64,000 nt of DNA from contig CM045987.1 of the NCBI GenBank assembly GCA_025175895.1, forward strand, positions 39,210,113 through 39,274,112, read 5' to 3'. This stretch comes from Wurfbainia villosa. Its lineage: Eukaryota > Streptophyta > Magnoliopsida > Zingiberales > Zingiberaceae. The notes under the pieces are model-generated. The model was given only the letters and a program-made list of their open reading frames with translations, made no database searches and was not told the DNA's origin. The translations under genes were made by a program, and so were the position numbers. The number at the start of each line of letters is the position of its first letter. The first letter of the stretch is position 1. Below, one piece after another: positions 11,447 to 23,324 of the stretch.

Positions 11447-11596
11447 CTGAAATTGAAATAACTGAAGTCAAGATAAAACCGACCAACCCAACATTTAAAC
11501 CTGCTTAATTCAATTCATATGAACATAGACCTTAAACAATTAATAAAGAAAAAACAAATTTTCTTAACAAAATTTATTTTATTTATTTATTTATTT

Positions 11597-11598
<2 letters not shown>

Positions 11599-11633
<35 letters not shown>
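11599..11633. repeat. (TA)n tract, internal domain 1
   Basis: About 33 bases of pure TA upstream of the gag fragment, matched by 18004-18041 in the second internal domain. Confidence 0.9.
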
Positions 11634-11635
<2 letters not shown>

Positions 11636-11869
11636 TATTTTTTTTTTGTAATTAAACTAAGGCTAGCATAAGGTCGTTTTAAGCTTAAGGCATCATTCAT
11701 GTTCTCCTGCATAATTTTAAGCTTAAGGTATTTTATATGAACAAGCATAAGGGTATCATACATATTTTCATGCATATTTAGCTAGACACATTCTTTATCA
11801 TACACTTATCTTTATATATTATAATAAGGCTAGCATAAGTTTATCCTACATGAATTCATGCATATTTAA

Positions 11870-12335
11870 TCTTAAGGCATTTAACATCATATATGAACAA
11901 AATAAGCTAAAGGCATTTTATGTCATACATGAACAAAATAAGCTAAAGGCATTTCATATCATTCATGAACAAAATAAGCTAAAGGCATTTTATGTCATAC
12001 ATGAACAAAATAAGCTAATGGCATTTCATATCATACATGAATAAAATAAGCTAAAGGCATTTTATGTCATACATGAACAAAATAAGCTAAAGGCATTTCA
12101 TATCATACATGAACAAAATAAGCTAAAGGCATTTTATGTCATACATGAACAAAATAAGCTAATGGCATTTCATATCATACATGAACAAAATAAGCTAAAG
12201 GCATTTTATGTCATACATGAAAAAAATAAGCTAATGGCATTTCATATCATACATGAATAAAATAAGCTAAAGGCATTTTATGTCATACATGAACAAAATA
12301 AGCTAAAGGCATTTCATATCATACATGAACAAAAT
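11870..12335. repeat. 36-bp tandem array in the 5' leader, internal domain 1
   Basis: About 13 units of 36 bases, each containing 'aacaaaataagctaaaggc'. The array alternates between two forms, one with 'attttatgtcatac' and one with 'atttcatatcatac'. It lies between the PBS and gag, so it would be in the untranslated leader. A near-identical array is at 18277-18742. The unit is a multiple of three, which creates spurious open frames. Confidence 0.9.
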
Positions 12336-12418
12336 TAACAAAGTTAGAGTAGACATAAAATTCTTACTTGGAGCGGCAGATTTGGAGCTTGATGTGTGTG
12401 TAGTGGTAAAGCGGATCC

Positions 12419-12429
12419 GCTCGATACCA
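12419..12429 (-). other. Degraded PBS of internal domain 1
   Basis: The plus strand has GCTCGATACCA where the intact copy at 18828-18839 has GCTCTGATACCA, one base lost from the CTG. Minus-strand complementarity to initiator tRNA-Met is otherwise kept. Confidence 0.7.
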
Positions 12430-12568
12430 GCACGCCCTTTTCCGGCACCACTGAATGTCGGAGGGTGGCGTGACGCGATCGTACATACTTACATTACATA
12501 CAATGAAGACTTTATGCATACTTCTTAATTCTTACAATGAAGACTTTAGACATTTTTTTTTTTAAAAC

Positions 12569-12608
<40 letters not shown>

Positions 12609-13937
12609 TTCTTCTTCTTCACATAGAGCATGCATCATAGCATATATAGATACTTCTTCTTACTTCTTCTTTACTTCTTCTTATTAGCATAGAACATGCA
12701 TCATAACATAGATAGGTACTTAGTGCTTAGTTCAAGTTCTTAAACGACACCATCATAAGCAGGCATAATAAGGACATCCATAGACATCATCATCATAGGT
12801 GAACACATATATATGTAGACCTAACGGATCTTCTCCACCAAGCCACTACCACACACATTTGGCCCCTCCTGCTGCTCCCATTAGTTTATCCATCCCTTAC
12901 CCTTATCTGCAGTACGAGGGAAAGATAAACTATAAGCACATAGGCTTAGTAAGATCCTGTCCTACTCACAAAAACCATACATCGACATTAATCATGGCAT
13001 GTAGCATTCATAACATATAAGCAATATAATGTGTAACATACATGGCATCATCAACTTAACATGTAGCACAAGTAACATAAGTAAATATAACATGTATCAT
13101 CCATAACTTAGCGGCATAACATGAATATATGCTTAACCAACATAACATGCATCGTATGTAACTTAGTAACATAAACATCATAGCATATCCTCAAACATAA
13201 CAGGTAACGTATATAACATAAGCATGTAAACATTCCTAACATATCATCAAACATAACATGTAAACATATATAATATGAGCATGTAAACATAGACATCATA
13301 TCATATCATCAAGCATAACATGTAAACATAAACATCATATCGTATCATCAAACATAACATGTAAACATAGACATCATATCATATCATCAAACATAACATG
13401 TAAACATAGCATCATATCATATCATCAAACATAACATGTAACGTATCTAACATAAGCATGTAAACATAACAATCAGTAGGTAAACATATGCAGGATGTTT
13501 TGAAAACATATATTTTAGGTACGTAAACATAAATCTCAACATATTTGGGCCCGACATTGTACCACTTCTTCATTATCATAGCGCGCATCCCTAAATAGGC
13601 CCGAGGTAGCAAGTCTCGAACCTAATAGGTTTCTAGGCCCGAGTCTTATTCCATCGACCTAGGGGCAATCGTCATAGCGTAGAAGCCCATCCTAGGCCCG
13701 AGTCTTACTCCATCGACCTAAGGCATCTTGGAGCCCATCCCGTACTAGGCCCGAATCTTATTCCATCGACCTAGGGGCAATCATACATAGAAGCCCATCC
13801 TAGGCCCGAGTCTTATTCCATCTACCTAGGGCATCTTAGGAGCCCATCCCTTCTTGGACCTTGTTAAGGTCTTGGTACAAGCCATGCAGAAGGTAAAATA
13901 CTTATATGCTTATTTGTACAACATAGCTTATTTCATT

Positions 13938-14165
13938 AACATAGCATGGCATACTTCATTTCATAACACATCATGCTTCATTTCATTAACATAGCATAGC
14001 ATACTTCATTTCATAACACATCATGCTTCATTGCATTAACATAGCATAGCATACTTCATTTCATAACACATCATGCTTCATTCATTAACATAGCATAGCA
14101 TACTTCATTTCATAACACATCATGATTCATTGCATTAACATAGCATAGCATACTTCATTTCATAA
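13938..14165. repeat. Tandem repeats of about 50 bp, unique to LTR 2 and LTR 3
   Basis: Five copies of a unit containing 'catagcatagcatacttc' and 'ataacacatcatg'. The same block is at 20378-20605 in LTR 3 and absent from LTR 1, where 7446-7500 has a short unexpanded form. Confidence 0.85.
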
Positions 14166-15370
14166 CATATTTCAAATATCGCATACACATAGACATGGCA
14201 TAAGGCATGGCATCAAAGTAAGTAAACACTAACCTAAGGCATGTTATCTTCATCTAGCATTATTTAATATCACAAGTCAGCATGAATTCACCCAACTTAA
14301 AACACATGTTAACCTATTCATTTAACTTAACAACAACTTCATATGCACATAAAACTTGGATTAGACTTCATTTAATCATCCAAGGTTCATGGTGGCCGAA
14401 TGGTCCATAGGGTTTTCTAGGGTTATCTTTTAACCTAATTCATTTAGCATAACAACAACTTCATTTGCATAAAGAACATGGATTAAAACTTCATTTAGTC
14501 ACCCAAAAGCATAGGTTGGCCGAATGGTCCATAGGGTTTTCTAGGGTTATCTTTTAACCTAATTCATTTCAACTCCTAACATCATCATATAGTTACCAAA
14601 ACATAGCATGAAACTTCATTGAAACCCTAAAAGCATGGCTTGGCCGAATGGGTCTTGGTGGCCATTAGGGTTAGCTTTTGTCCTAATTCATTTTAACTCC
14701 TAACATCATCATATAGTTACCAAAATATAGCATGAAACCTCATTGAAACCCTAAAAGCATGGCTTGGCCGAATGGGTCTTGGTGGCCATTAGGGTTAGCT
14801 TTTGTCCTAATTCATTTTAACTCCTAACATCATCATATAGTTACCAAAACATAGCATGAAACTTCATTGAAACCCTAAAAGCATGGCTTGGCCGAATGGG
14901 TCTTGGGGCCATTAGGGTTAGCTTTTGTCCTAATTCATTTTAACTCCTAACATCATCATATAGTTACCAAAACATAGCATGAAACTTCATTGAAACCCTA
15001 AAAGCATGGTTTGGCCGAATGGGTCTTGGTGGCCATTAGGGTTAGCTTTTAACCTAAACCCTTTTTCCATCCTACATCATCATCTAGTTACTAAAACATA
15101 GCATATAACTTCATGGAAACCTAAAATCATAGCTTGGCCGAATATAACATATAGATTTCTTTTATAAAACATCAAACGAAGCTACTCGTATGCAGGTGAG
15201 GGATACTTACATCCTTCGCTTTGCTTTGGGTGGGGAAGATGACCTAAGGAAGATCAAAACCTAGCCTTCTCTTGCTTGGATAGGGTTCGGCCAAAGGTGG
15301 AGAGGGAGCTAGAATTCGGTGAGAAGAAGAAGAAGAAGAGAGGAAGTGGCAAATTAGAACCTTCCCTCTT

Positions 15371-15380
15371 CTTTATAAAG
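15371..15380 (-). promoter_or_regulatory. TATA box of chromovirus LTR 2
   Basis: CTTTATAAAG on the minus strand, in the same context as in LTR 1. Confidence 0.55.
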
Positions 15381-15701
15381 GGAGGAAGAGAAGTTTCTCT
15401 TCTCTTCTTCCATGCCTCTTCATTTACCTTTATCTCACTTATCTATAATCCCCCCCTTCATCTAATGATGTAGTCCTATTGGGCTTCTGGTTAGTGGGTG
15501 CATCTATAGGGTTTGGCTATCTCTAGAGGTTTGGGGTTCAATTCCTAGGCCTTGCACCCCTTTTTGGCTTATTTCTTTTATTTTTGGAAAAAAACCCAAA
15601 TAAAGCCCATGATCATCAAGCCAAAAATTCTTGTAAAATTGCTAGGAATTTTACGGGCGTTACAATCCTTCATACCTTTTGAAAGTTTCGTCCTCGAAAC
15701 T

Positions 15702-17200
15702 TTAGAACAATTCTGGGTACTTCTACTTCATGTCCTCTTCGCGTTCCCAGGTAGCTTCCTCGTACCGTTGATTCTGCCACAGGACCTTTACTAAGGGCAC
15801 CTCTTTGTTCCTTAGTCTCTTGACTCCTCGGTCTAATATTTGGATTGGCCGACTTTCAATACTCAGGTCCTATTGAACTTGTACTGTTTGTGGCTCGATC
15901 ACTTGGTCTGCTTTGGAAATGCATTTCTTGAAATCTGAGACATGGAACACGTTGTGAATAGTCGACATCTCTTGAGGCGCTCTAGCTTGTAAGCTACCTT
16001 GCCAATCCTCTGCAATATCGAATACGGTCCACAGCGTGACTCGGTTTACCCTTCCTTCCGAATCTCATCACTCCTTTCATAGAGCCACTTTGAGAATACT
16101 CGTCCCCAACTTCGAATTCTAACGGTCTCGCCGCATATCCGCATAGCTCTTTTGTCGGCTCGGCGGCTTCAATTCTCGACGGATGTTACGTATAGCTCGG
16201 GTGGTGTTGTCGATGAAGTCCGTCTGAGTCCCATCCTCTTCTTTTCACCACCTCGTACGGGATATGGAGATCTACATTTCCTCCGATAGAGCCTCGTAGG
16301 GTGCCATCCCAATAGTAGCTTGATAGCTATTATTGTAGGCGACCGCCAAACATAAGTATCGGCCTGACTACCTTTGAAATCGAGCGAGGCTCGTAACATA
16401 TCCTCCAAGATTTGATTCACCCTTTTTCTTCGGTCTGTCTGGGATGGAAGGCGATCTTGAACAATAACCGTGCTAGGGCTTTCAACACATTCCCGAAATG
16501 GGAAATAAGCGACCATCTCTGTCGAAATGATGGTCTTAGGAATTCCATGTAGTCTAATAATTTCCTTAGCATATAAGCGAGCAATTGCTCGTCGAATAGG
16601 TCATCTTGATTGCTAAGAAATGGGCGGACTTCGTCAATCTGTCCACAATTACCCATATAGCATTATAACCGTTTGTCGTCTTGGGCAATCCTGAGATGAA
16701 ATCCATAGAAATGTCCTCCCATTTCCATTCTGGAATCTGGATCATGCGGTGTCCCTCAGTCTCGTGTTACGCCTTAACCCTCTGGCGGTCAGTGTCTTGA
16801 CATACTGAGCCACATCTCTTTTCATTCCAGACCACCAGAACTTTCATTTCAGGTCTTGGTACATCTTGGTGGTTCCAGGATGTATCATATAAGGAGTTCT
16901 GTGAGCTTCCTCAAATATCTCCTTCCGTAAATTCTGGATCGTCGGGAATGCATAGGCGGTTCTGGAAGTATCATAATCCGCCGTCGGAAATGCGGAATCC
17001 ATTATCCCCTCCTTCCCGTGCCTCCTGTTTGATCTTCTGGATGTCTGAATCACCATCTTGCTTTCCTTTTATATCGTCGAGCAACGTCGGCGTTATAGCC
17101 ATGGTGGGAAGCCGTCCAGAGATAATTTCTATTCCGTAATTCATTACTTCCCCTCTTTTTTTTTTTTTTTTATTCGTATGTTCCAGTCTACCCAGCATTG
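15702..17200 (-). pseudogene. Chromovirus RNase H tail, integrase and chromodomain, internal domain 2
   Basis: Second copy of the 9277-10890 gene, ending at the same TAA (15702-15704). The zinc-binding region (HRTPYMIHPGTTKMY) and the upstream linker (KQDGDSDIQKIKQEAREG) are better preserved than in copy 1. The integrase core is worse: the stretch 16020-16510 has more than twenty small indels relative to copy 1, nearly all at or beside CAG or CTG. It is non-functional as written. Because the two copies are broken at different places, many breaks are either private mutations or consensus errors. Confidence 0.85.
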
Positions 17201-17379
17201 TTCAACTATATCATACACATCCCATGCAATGAACTCATCATCAATTTCAAAAAAAGAAACGACTTGTCGTCTCTTATTCACATCTCTTATTTATATTTTC
17301 CAATCAGAAGGAAAAATGTTAACATATAACATTCCTTATTCCCAAATTAAACCACAGCAACTATTTGAGAAGATAGTTC

Positions 17380-17852
17380 ATTATGACTCCCACTAGGATA
17401 AACCCTAGTGCGGTCGTAATTATTTTTAGTCCCATCTTCCTTGGCCTCACTAGGGTGGTCTTCGGCTGGCCAATAAGTTGACTGTTTGCAGATCCCTCTT
17501 CCTTCCTCTCGAGGCCAGCTACCACCGGATTCTCTACCACAGGCTTCTCTTGAACCCTGTGCTCCAGCAGTTCTCAGCACAACTCCGCATAGGTTATCCG
17601 CCCTTCATAACGGCCCCACACGTGGTGTGCAATTACCATGAACTCACTTGGCAGGGAGAGGACCAAGGCCCATATCTTATAGTTGTCCAGTAACGGAAAC
17701 TCCTGCCGCTCGAGTCTCCTAAAAAGACCATCGAGCCTTCTCATGTGTCCGATGACCCCACCATCTAGTTTATAGACTATCTCTTCAATAGCTTCCCTTA
17801 ATCGGTTTCATGACACATCACGACGGGTCATGGTAGTCATCGTCCGTGCCAT
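17380..17852 (-). pseudogene. Chromovirus gag fragment, internal domain 2
   Basis: Near-identical to the gag fragment at 10960-11446, starting at an ATG at 17852 and carrying the same deletion of everything between gag and the RNase H tail. The shared deletion shows that the element was already defective before it was duplicated. Confidence 0.65.
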
Positions 17853-18000
17853 CTGAAATTGAAATAACTGAAGTCAGTACAAAACCGACCAACCCGTACG
17901 AAACCGGCTTAATTCAATTCAGATGAACATAGACCTTACACAATTAATTACGAAAAATCAAATTTTCGTAACAAAATTTATTTTATTTATTTATTTATTT

Positions 18001-18043
<43 letters not shown>

Positions 18044-18276
18044 TATTTTTTTTTTGTAATTAAACTAAGGCTAGCATAAGGTCGTTTTAAGCTTAAGGCA
18101 TCATTCATGTTCTCCTGCATAATTTTAAGCTTAAGGTATTTTATATGAACAAGCATAAGGGTATCATACATATTTTCATGCATATTTAGCTAGACACATT
18201 CTTTATCATACACTTATCTTTATATATTATAATAAGGCTAGCATAAGTTTATCCTACATGAATTCATGCATATTTA

Positions 18277-18742
18277 ATCTTAAGGCATTTAACATCATAT
18301 ATGAACAAAATAAGCTAAAGGCATTTTATGTCATACATGAACAAAATAAGCTAAAGGCATTTCATATCATTCATGAACAAAATAAGCTAAAGGCATTTTA
18401 TGTCATACATGAACAAAATAAGCTAATGGCATTTCATATCATACATGAATAAAATAAGCTAAAGGCATTTTATGTCATACATGAACAAAATAAGCTAAAG
18501 GCATTTCATATCATACATGAACAAAATAAGCTAAAGGCATTTTATGTCATACATGAACAAAATAAGCTAATGGCATTTCATATCATACATGAACAAAATA
18601 AGCTAAAGGCATTTTATGTCATACATGAAAAAAATAAGCTAATGGCATTTCATATCATACATGAATAAAATAAGCTAAAGGCATTTTATGTCATACATGA
18701 ACAAAATAAGCTAAAGGCATTTCATATCATACATGAACAAAA
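18277..18742. repeat. 36-bp tandem array, internal domain 2
   Basis: Same 36-base units, order and variants as 11870-12335, so the array was carried over intact in the duplication. Confidence 0.9.
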
Positions 18743-18827
18743 TTAACAAAGTTAGAGTAGACATAAAATTCTTACTTGGAGCGGCAGGATTTGGAGCTTG
18801 ATGTGTGTGTAGTGGTAAGGCAGATCC

Positions 18828-18839
18828 GCTCTGATACCA
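18828..18839 (-). other. Intact PBS of the chromovirus array
   Basis: The minus strand reads TGGTATCAGAGC, the plant PBS complementary to the 3' end of initiator tRNA-Met, two bases from LTR 3. It fixes the right-hand LTR as the 5' LTR of a minus-strand element. Confidence 0.9.
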
Positions 18840-18841
18840 CC

Positions 18842-19007
18842 TGTAACGCCCGCCCTTTTCCAGACCCTGAATGTCCGGAGGGGTGGCGCGTGACGCGATC
18901 GTACATACTTACATTACATACAGCGGAAGACTTTATGCATACTTCTTAATTCTTACAGCGGAAGACTTTAGACATTTTTTTTTCTTTTTAAAACATAAAC
19001 ATGCATT

Positions 19008-19048
<41 letters not shown>

Positions 19049-22000
19049 TTCTTCTTCTTCACATAGAGCATGCATCATAGCATATATAGATACTTCTTCT
19101 TACTTCTTCTTTACTTCTTCTTATTAGCATAGAACATGCATCATAACATAGATAGGTACTTAGTGCTTAGTTCAAGTTCTTAAACGACACCATCATAAGC
19201 AGGCATAATAAGGACATCCATAGACATCATCATCATAGGTGAACACATATATATGTAGACCTAACGGATCTTCTCCACCAAGCCACTACCACACACATTT
19301 GGCCCCTCCTGCTGCTCCCATTAGTTTATCCATCCCTTACCCTTATCTGCAGTACGAGGGAAAGATAAACTATAAGCACATAGGCTTAGTAAGATCCTGT
19401 CCTACTCACAAAAACCATACATCGACATTAATCATGGCATGTAGCATTCATAACATATAAGCAATATAATGTGTAACATACATGGCATCATCAACTTAAC
19501 ATGTAGCACAAGTAACATAAGTAAATATAACATGTATCATCCATAACTTAGCGGCATAACATGAATATATGCTTAACCAACATAACATGCATCGTATGTA
19601 ACTTAGTAACATAAACATCATAGCATATCCTCAAACATAACAGGTAACGTATATAACATAAGCATGTAAACATTCCTAACATATCATCAAACATAACATG
19701 TAAACATATATAATATGAGCATGTAAACATAGACATCATATCATATCATCAAGCATAACATGTAAACATAAACATCATATCGTATCATCAAACATAACAT
19801 GTAAACATAGACATCATATCATATCATCAAACATAACATGTAAACATAGCATCATATCATATCATCAAACATAACATGTAACGTATCTAACATAAGCATG
19901 TAAACATAACAATCAGTAGGTAAACATATGCAGGATGTTTTGAAAACATATATTTTAGGTACGTAAACATAAATCTCAACATATTTGGGCCCGACATTGT
20001 ACCACTTCTTCATTATCATAGCGCGCATCCCTAAATAGGCCCGAGGTAGCAAGTCTCGAACCTAATAGGTTTCTAGGCCCGAGTCTTATTCCATCGACCT
20101 AGGGGCAATCGTCATAGCGTAGAAGCCCATCCTAGGCCCGAGTCTTACTCCATCGACCTAAGGCATCTTGGAGCCCATCCCGTACTAGGCCCGAATCTTA
20201 TTCCATCGACCTAGGGGCAATCATACATAGAAGCCCATCCTAGGCCCGAGTCTTATTCCATCGACCTAGGGCATCTTAGGAGCCCATCCCTTCTTGGACG
20301 TTGTTAAGGTCTTGGTACAAGCCATGCAGAAGGTAAAATACTTATATGCTTATTTGTACAACATAGCTTATTTCATTAACATAGCATGGCATACTTCATT
20401 TCATAACACATCATGCTTCATTTCATTAACATAGCATAGCATACTTCATTTCATAACACATCATGCTTCATTGCATTAACATAGCATAGCATACTTCATT
20501 TCATAACACATCATGCTTCATTCATTAACATAGCATAGCATACTTCATTTCATAACACATCATGATTCATTGCATTAACATAGCATAGCATACTTCATTT
20601 CATAACATATTTCAAATATCGCATACACATAGACATGGCATAAGGCATGGCATCAAAGTAAGTAAACACTAACCTAAGGCATGTTATCTTCATCTAGCAT
20701 TATTTAATATCACAAGTCAGCATGAATTCACCCAACTTAAAACACATGTTAACCTATTCATTTAACTTAACAACAACTTCATATGCACATAAAACTTGGA
20801 TTAGACTTCATTTAATCATCCAAGGTTCATGGTGGCCGAATGGTCCATAGGGTTTTCTAGGGTTATCTTTTAACCTAATTCATTTAGCATAACAACAACT
20901 TCATTTGCATAAAGAACATGGATTAAAACTTCATTTAGTCACCCAAAAGCATAGGTTGGCCGAATGGTCCATAGGGTTTTCTAGGGTTATCTTTTAACCT
21001 AATTCATTTCAACTCCTAACATCATCATATAGTTACCAAAACATAGCATGAAACTTCATTGAAACCCTAAAAGCATGGCTTGGCCGAATGGGTCTTGGTG
21101 GCCATTAGGGTTAGCTTTTGTCCTAATTCATTTTAACTCCTAACATCATCATATAGTTACCAAAATATAGCATGAAACCTCATTGAAACCCTAAAAGCAT
21201 GGCTTGGCCGAATGGGTCTTGGTGGCCATTAGGGTTAGCTTTTGTCCTAATTCATTTTAACTCCTAACATCATCATATAGTTACCAAAACATAGCATGAA
21301 ACTTCATTGAAACCCTAAAAGCATGGCTTGGCCGAATGGGTCTTGGGGCCATTAGGGTTAGCTTTTGTCCTAATTCATTTTAACTCCTAACATCATCATA
21401 TAGTTACCAAAACATAGCATGAAACTTCATTGAAACCCTAAAAGCATGGTTTGGCCGAATGGGTCTTGTTGGCCATTAGGGTTAGCTTTTAACCTAAACC
21501 CTTTTTCCATCCTACATCATCATCTAGTTACTAAAACATAGCATATAACTTCATGGAAACCTAAAATCATAGCTTGGCCGAATATAACATATAGATTTCT
21601 TTTATAAAACATCAAACGAAGCTACTCGTATGCAGGTGAGGGATACTTACATCCTTCGCTTTGCTTTGGGTGGGGAAGATGACCTAAGGAAGATCAAAAC
21701 CTAGCCTTCTCTTGCTTGGATAGGGTTCGGCCAAAGGTGGAGAGGGAGCTAGAATTCGGTGAGAAGAAGAAGAAGAAGAGAGGAAGTGGCAAATTAGAAC
21801 CTTCCCTCTTCTTTATAAAGGGAGGAAGAGAAGTTTCTCTTCTCTTCTTCCATGCCTCTTCATTTACCTTTATCTCACTTATCTATAATCCCCCCCTTCA
21901 TCTAATGATGTAGTCCTATTGGGCTTCTGGTTAGTGGGAGCATCTATAAGGTTTGGCTATCTCTAGAGGTTTGGGGTTCAATTCCTAGGCCTTGCACCCC

Positions 22001-22105
22001 TTTTTGGCTTATTTCTTTTATTTTTGGAAAAAAAACCCACATAAAGCCCATGATCATCAAGCCAAAAATTCTTGTAAAATTGCTAGGAATTTTACGGGCG
22101 TTACA
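18842..22105 (-). repeat. Chromovirus LTR 3 (5' LTR in element orientation)
   Basis: It starts TGTAACGCCC, ends GGGCGTTACA and is followed directly by the TSD AGTTC. It is close to LTR 2, including the 50-base repeat block (20378-20605) and four 124-base units. TATA box at 21811-21820. Confidence 0.9.
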
Positions 22106-22110
22106 AGTTC

Positions 22111-23319
22111 ACTCAAGCTACTCATGGTTTATGAACTACTATATGCTTGCTTTTCTTTTACCTTCACCACTATATACACATAAGATTGCACAATCACTGA
22201 AGGCTTATTAAGAATGTAAGGGAAACATGAATAAAAGAAAATAATGGTATGTGTGAAAGGAAAGAAAGATACGAAATGAAATAGCTAAAGAAATCCAAGA
22301 AGAAGATATGGAAATACTTGAATGCTACATAGATGAGTACAAGAAAGCATTGCCCTAAATTTTTTCTTCCAACCCAATAAACCTATAAACAACCCTTATC
22401 ACATTCTTCAATACAAATCTATTAATAATATACAATAAATCTCTCAATAATTGTAACAAGGGATGTCGTTAACAAAAATACTATCACACATAAATAAAAT
22501 GGCACAACATGTCAAAATTTTCACAATATATTTTTTTTATTTCATGGGAACCCAAATGTTTATTTTTTTTTTCAGTTTTTTTTTCTTTTTTTTTTCTTTT
22601 CGGCTCTTTTTTTTTACATGTAGTGCAATTCCCTATGCTCCAACATCAAGCTCAGCTAAATAGATAAAAAAACATGGCTAGATCATGGTAATCAAGCACG
22701 ATTTGCCTATGCTTACACTAAATTTCCTGAGCTACTCTCTCCCCTACACTTACACTTTTGTCCATCCTGGGCAAAACACTCATCATGAAACATCCAAGTA
22801 TTCCACATCCAGAAATAGAAATGGAGAAGAAAGTAAGGAAAGAAAAATGTAAGGATGAATGACTAGAATGTTATTCAATAAGCATGTGATGATAAAAGAA
22901 GTAAAGGGAAACATGTGAGATTGACTTCAAAGTAATCATGCAAACCTATGGTTGTGTGGTCTCGAAAGAATCAAAGCAAGTTCTAGAGTTACAATAACCA
23001 CAAGTGCACCACACACAAGCAATAAAAATAGGCTCAATCCTCACTAGGTAAAAAAAAACAATCAACTCAGTCTATCAACATAGAATCCATCACCAAGTAG
23101 TAACCACATGCAATTAAATAATCCATTCATAACAATAAATCCCCAAAACTCGACAATCAAATTTAACTAGTTTTCACGACTTCTAAGATGATATAAAGGA
23201 ATGCATAGGAAATTTATTTGGAAATCCCAACAAAATAAAAACTCAACAAACAAAACATAACAACTAAAACAAAAACAAATAAAGTAAAAGAGACATATAT
23301 ACAAGGAAAAAGAAAAGAG
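22111..23319 (-). other. Element X internal non-coding region
   Basis: This is the continuation of X after array B. It is AT-rich with poly-T and poly-A runs (22540-22615). No retroelement motif or long frame is visible on either strand. It ends at the ATAAG target of element C. Confidence 0.6.
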
Positions 23320-23324
23320 ATAAG
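23320..23324. repeat. TSD ATAAG of element C (left)
   Basis: Matches ATAAG at 37368-37372 after the right LTR of C. Confidence 0.85.

Larger units (their letters stand above)
12430..15664 (-). repeat. Chromovirus LTR 2 (middle, shared)
   Basis: It ends CGGGCGTTACA like the others, but its first bases have lost TGTAACG and start GCACGCCC. It has no TSD on either side. It shares with LTR 3, against LTR 1, the extra 'cataacacatcatgcttcatt' block (about 13940-14165), four 124-base units and several small indels. It is therefore more closely related to LTR 3. Small differences from LTR 3 cluster near the left end at CAG/CGG sites, for example CAGCGG to CAATG near 12500. Confidence 0.85.
5894..22105 (-). 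mobile_element. Array B: tandem Tekay/Del-like chromovirus, LTR-INT-LTR-INT-LTR
   Basis: Three LTRs of 3.2-3.3 kb (5894-9239, about 12430-15664, 18842-22105) alternate with two internal domains of about 3.2 kb. The outer LTRs carry TGTAACGCCC...GGGCGTTACA ends and are bounded by one TSD, AGTTC. Both internal domains encode, on the minus strand, a gag fragment then an integrase and a chromodomain-like C-terminus, with protease, RT and most of RNase H missing. The unit spacing is 6421 and 6440 bases. The arrangement fits unequal recombination between LTRs of one already deleted element. Confidence 0.9.

Noticed and set aside
11850..12044. Open frame with repeated AFYVIHEQNKLK-type residues (also 18258-18452)
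   Set aside because: It is the 36-base tandem array read in frame. The period is a multiple of three, and the strand is opposite to the element genes.
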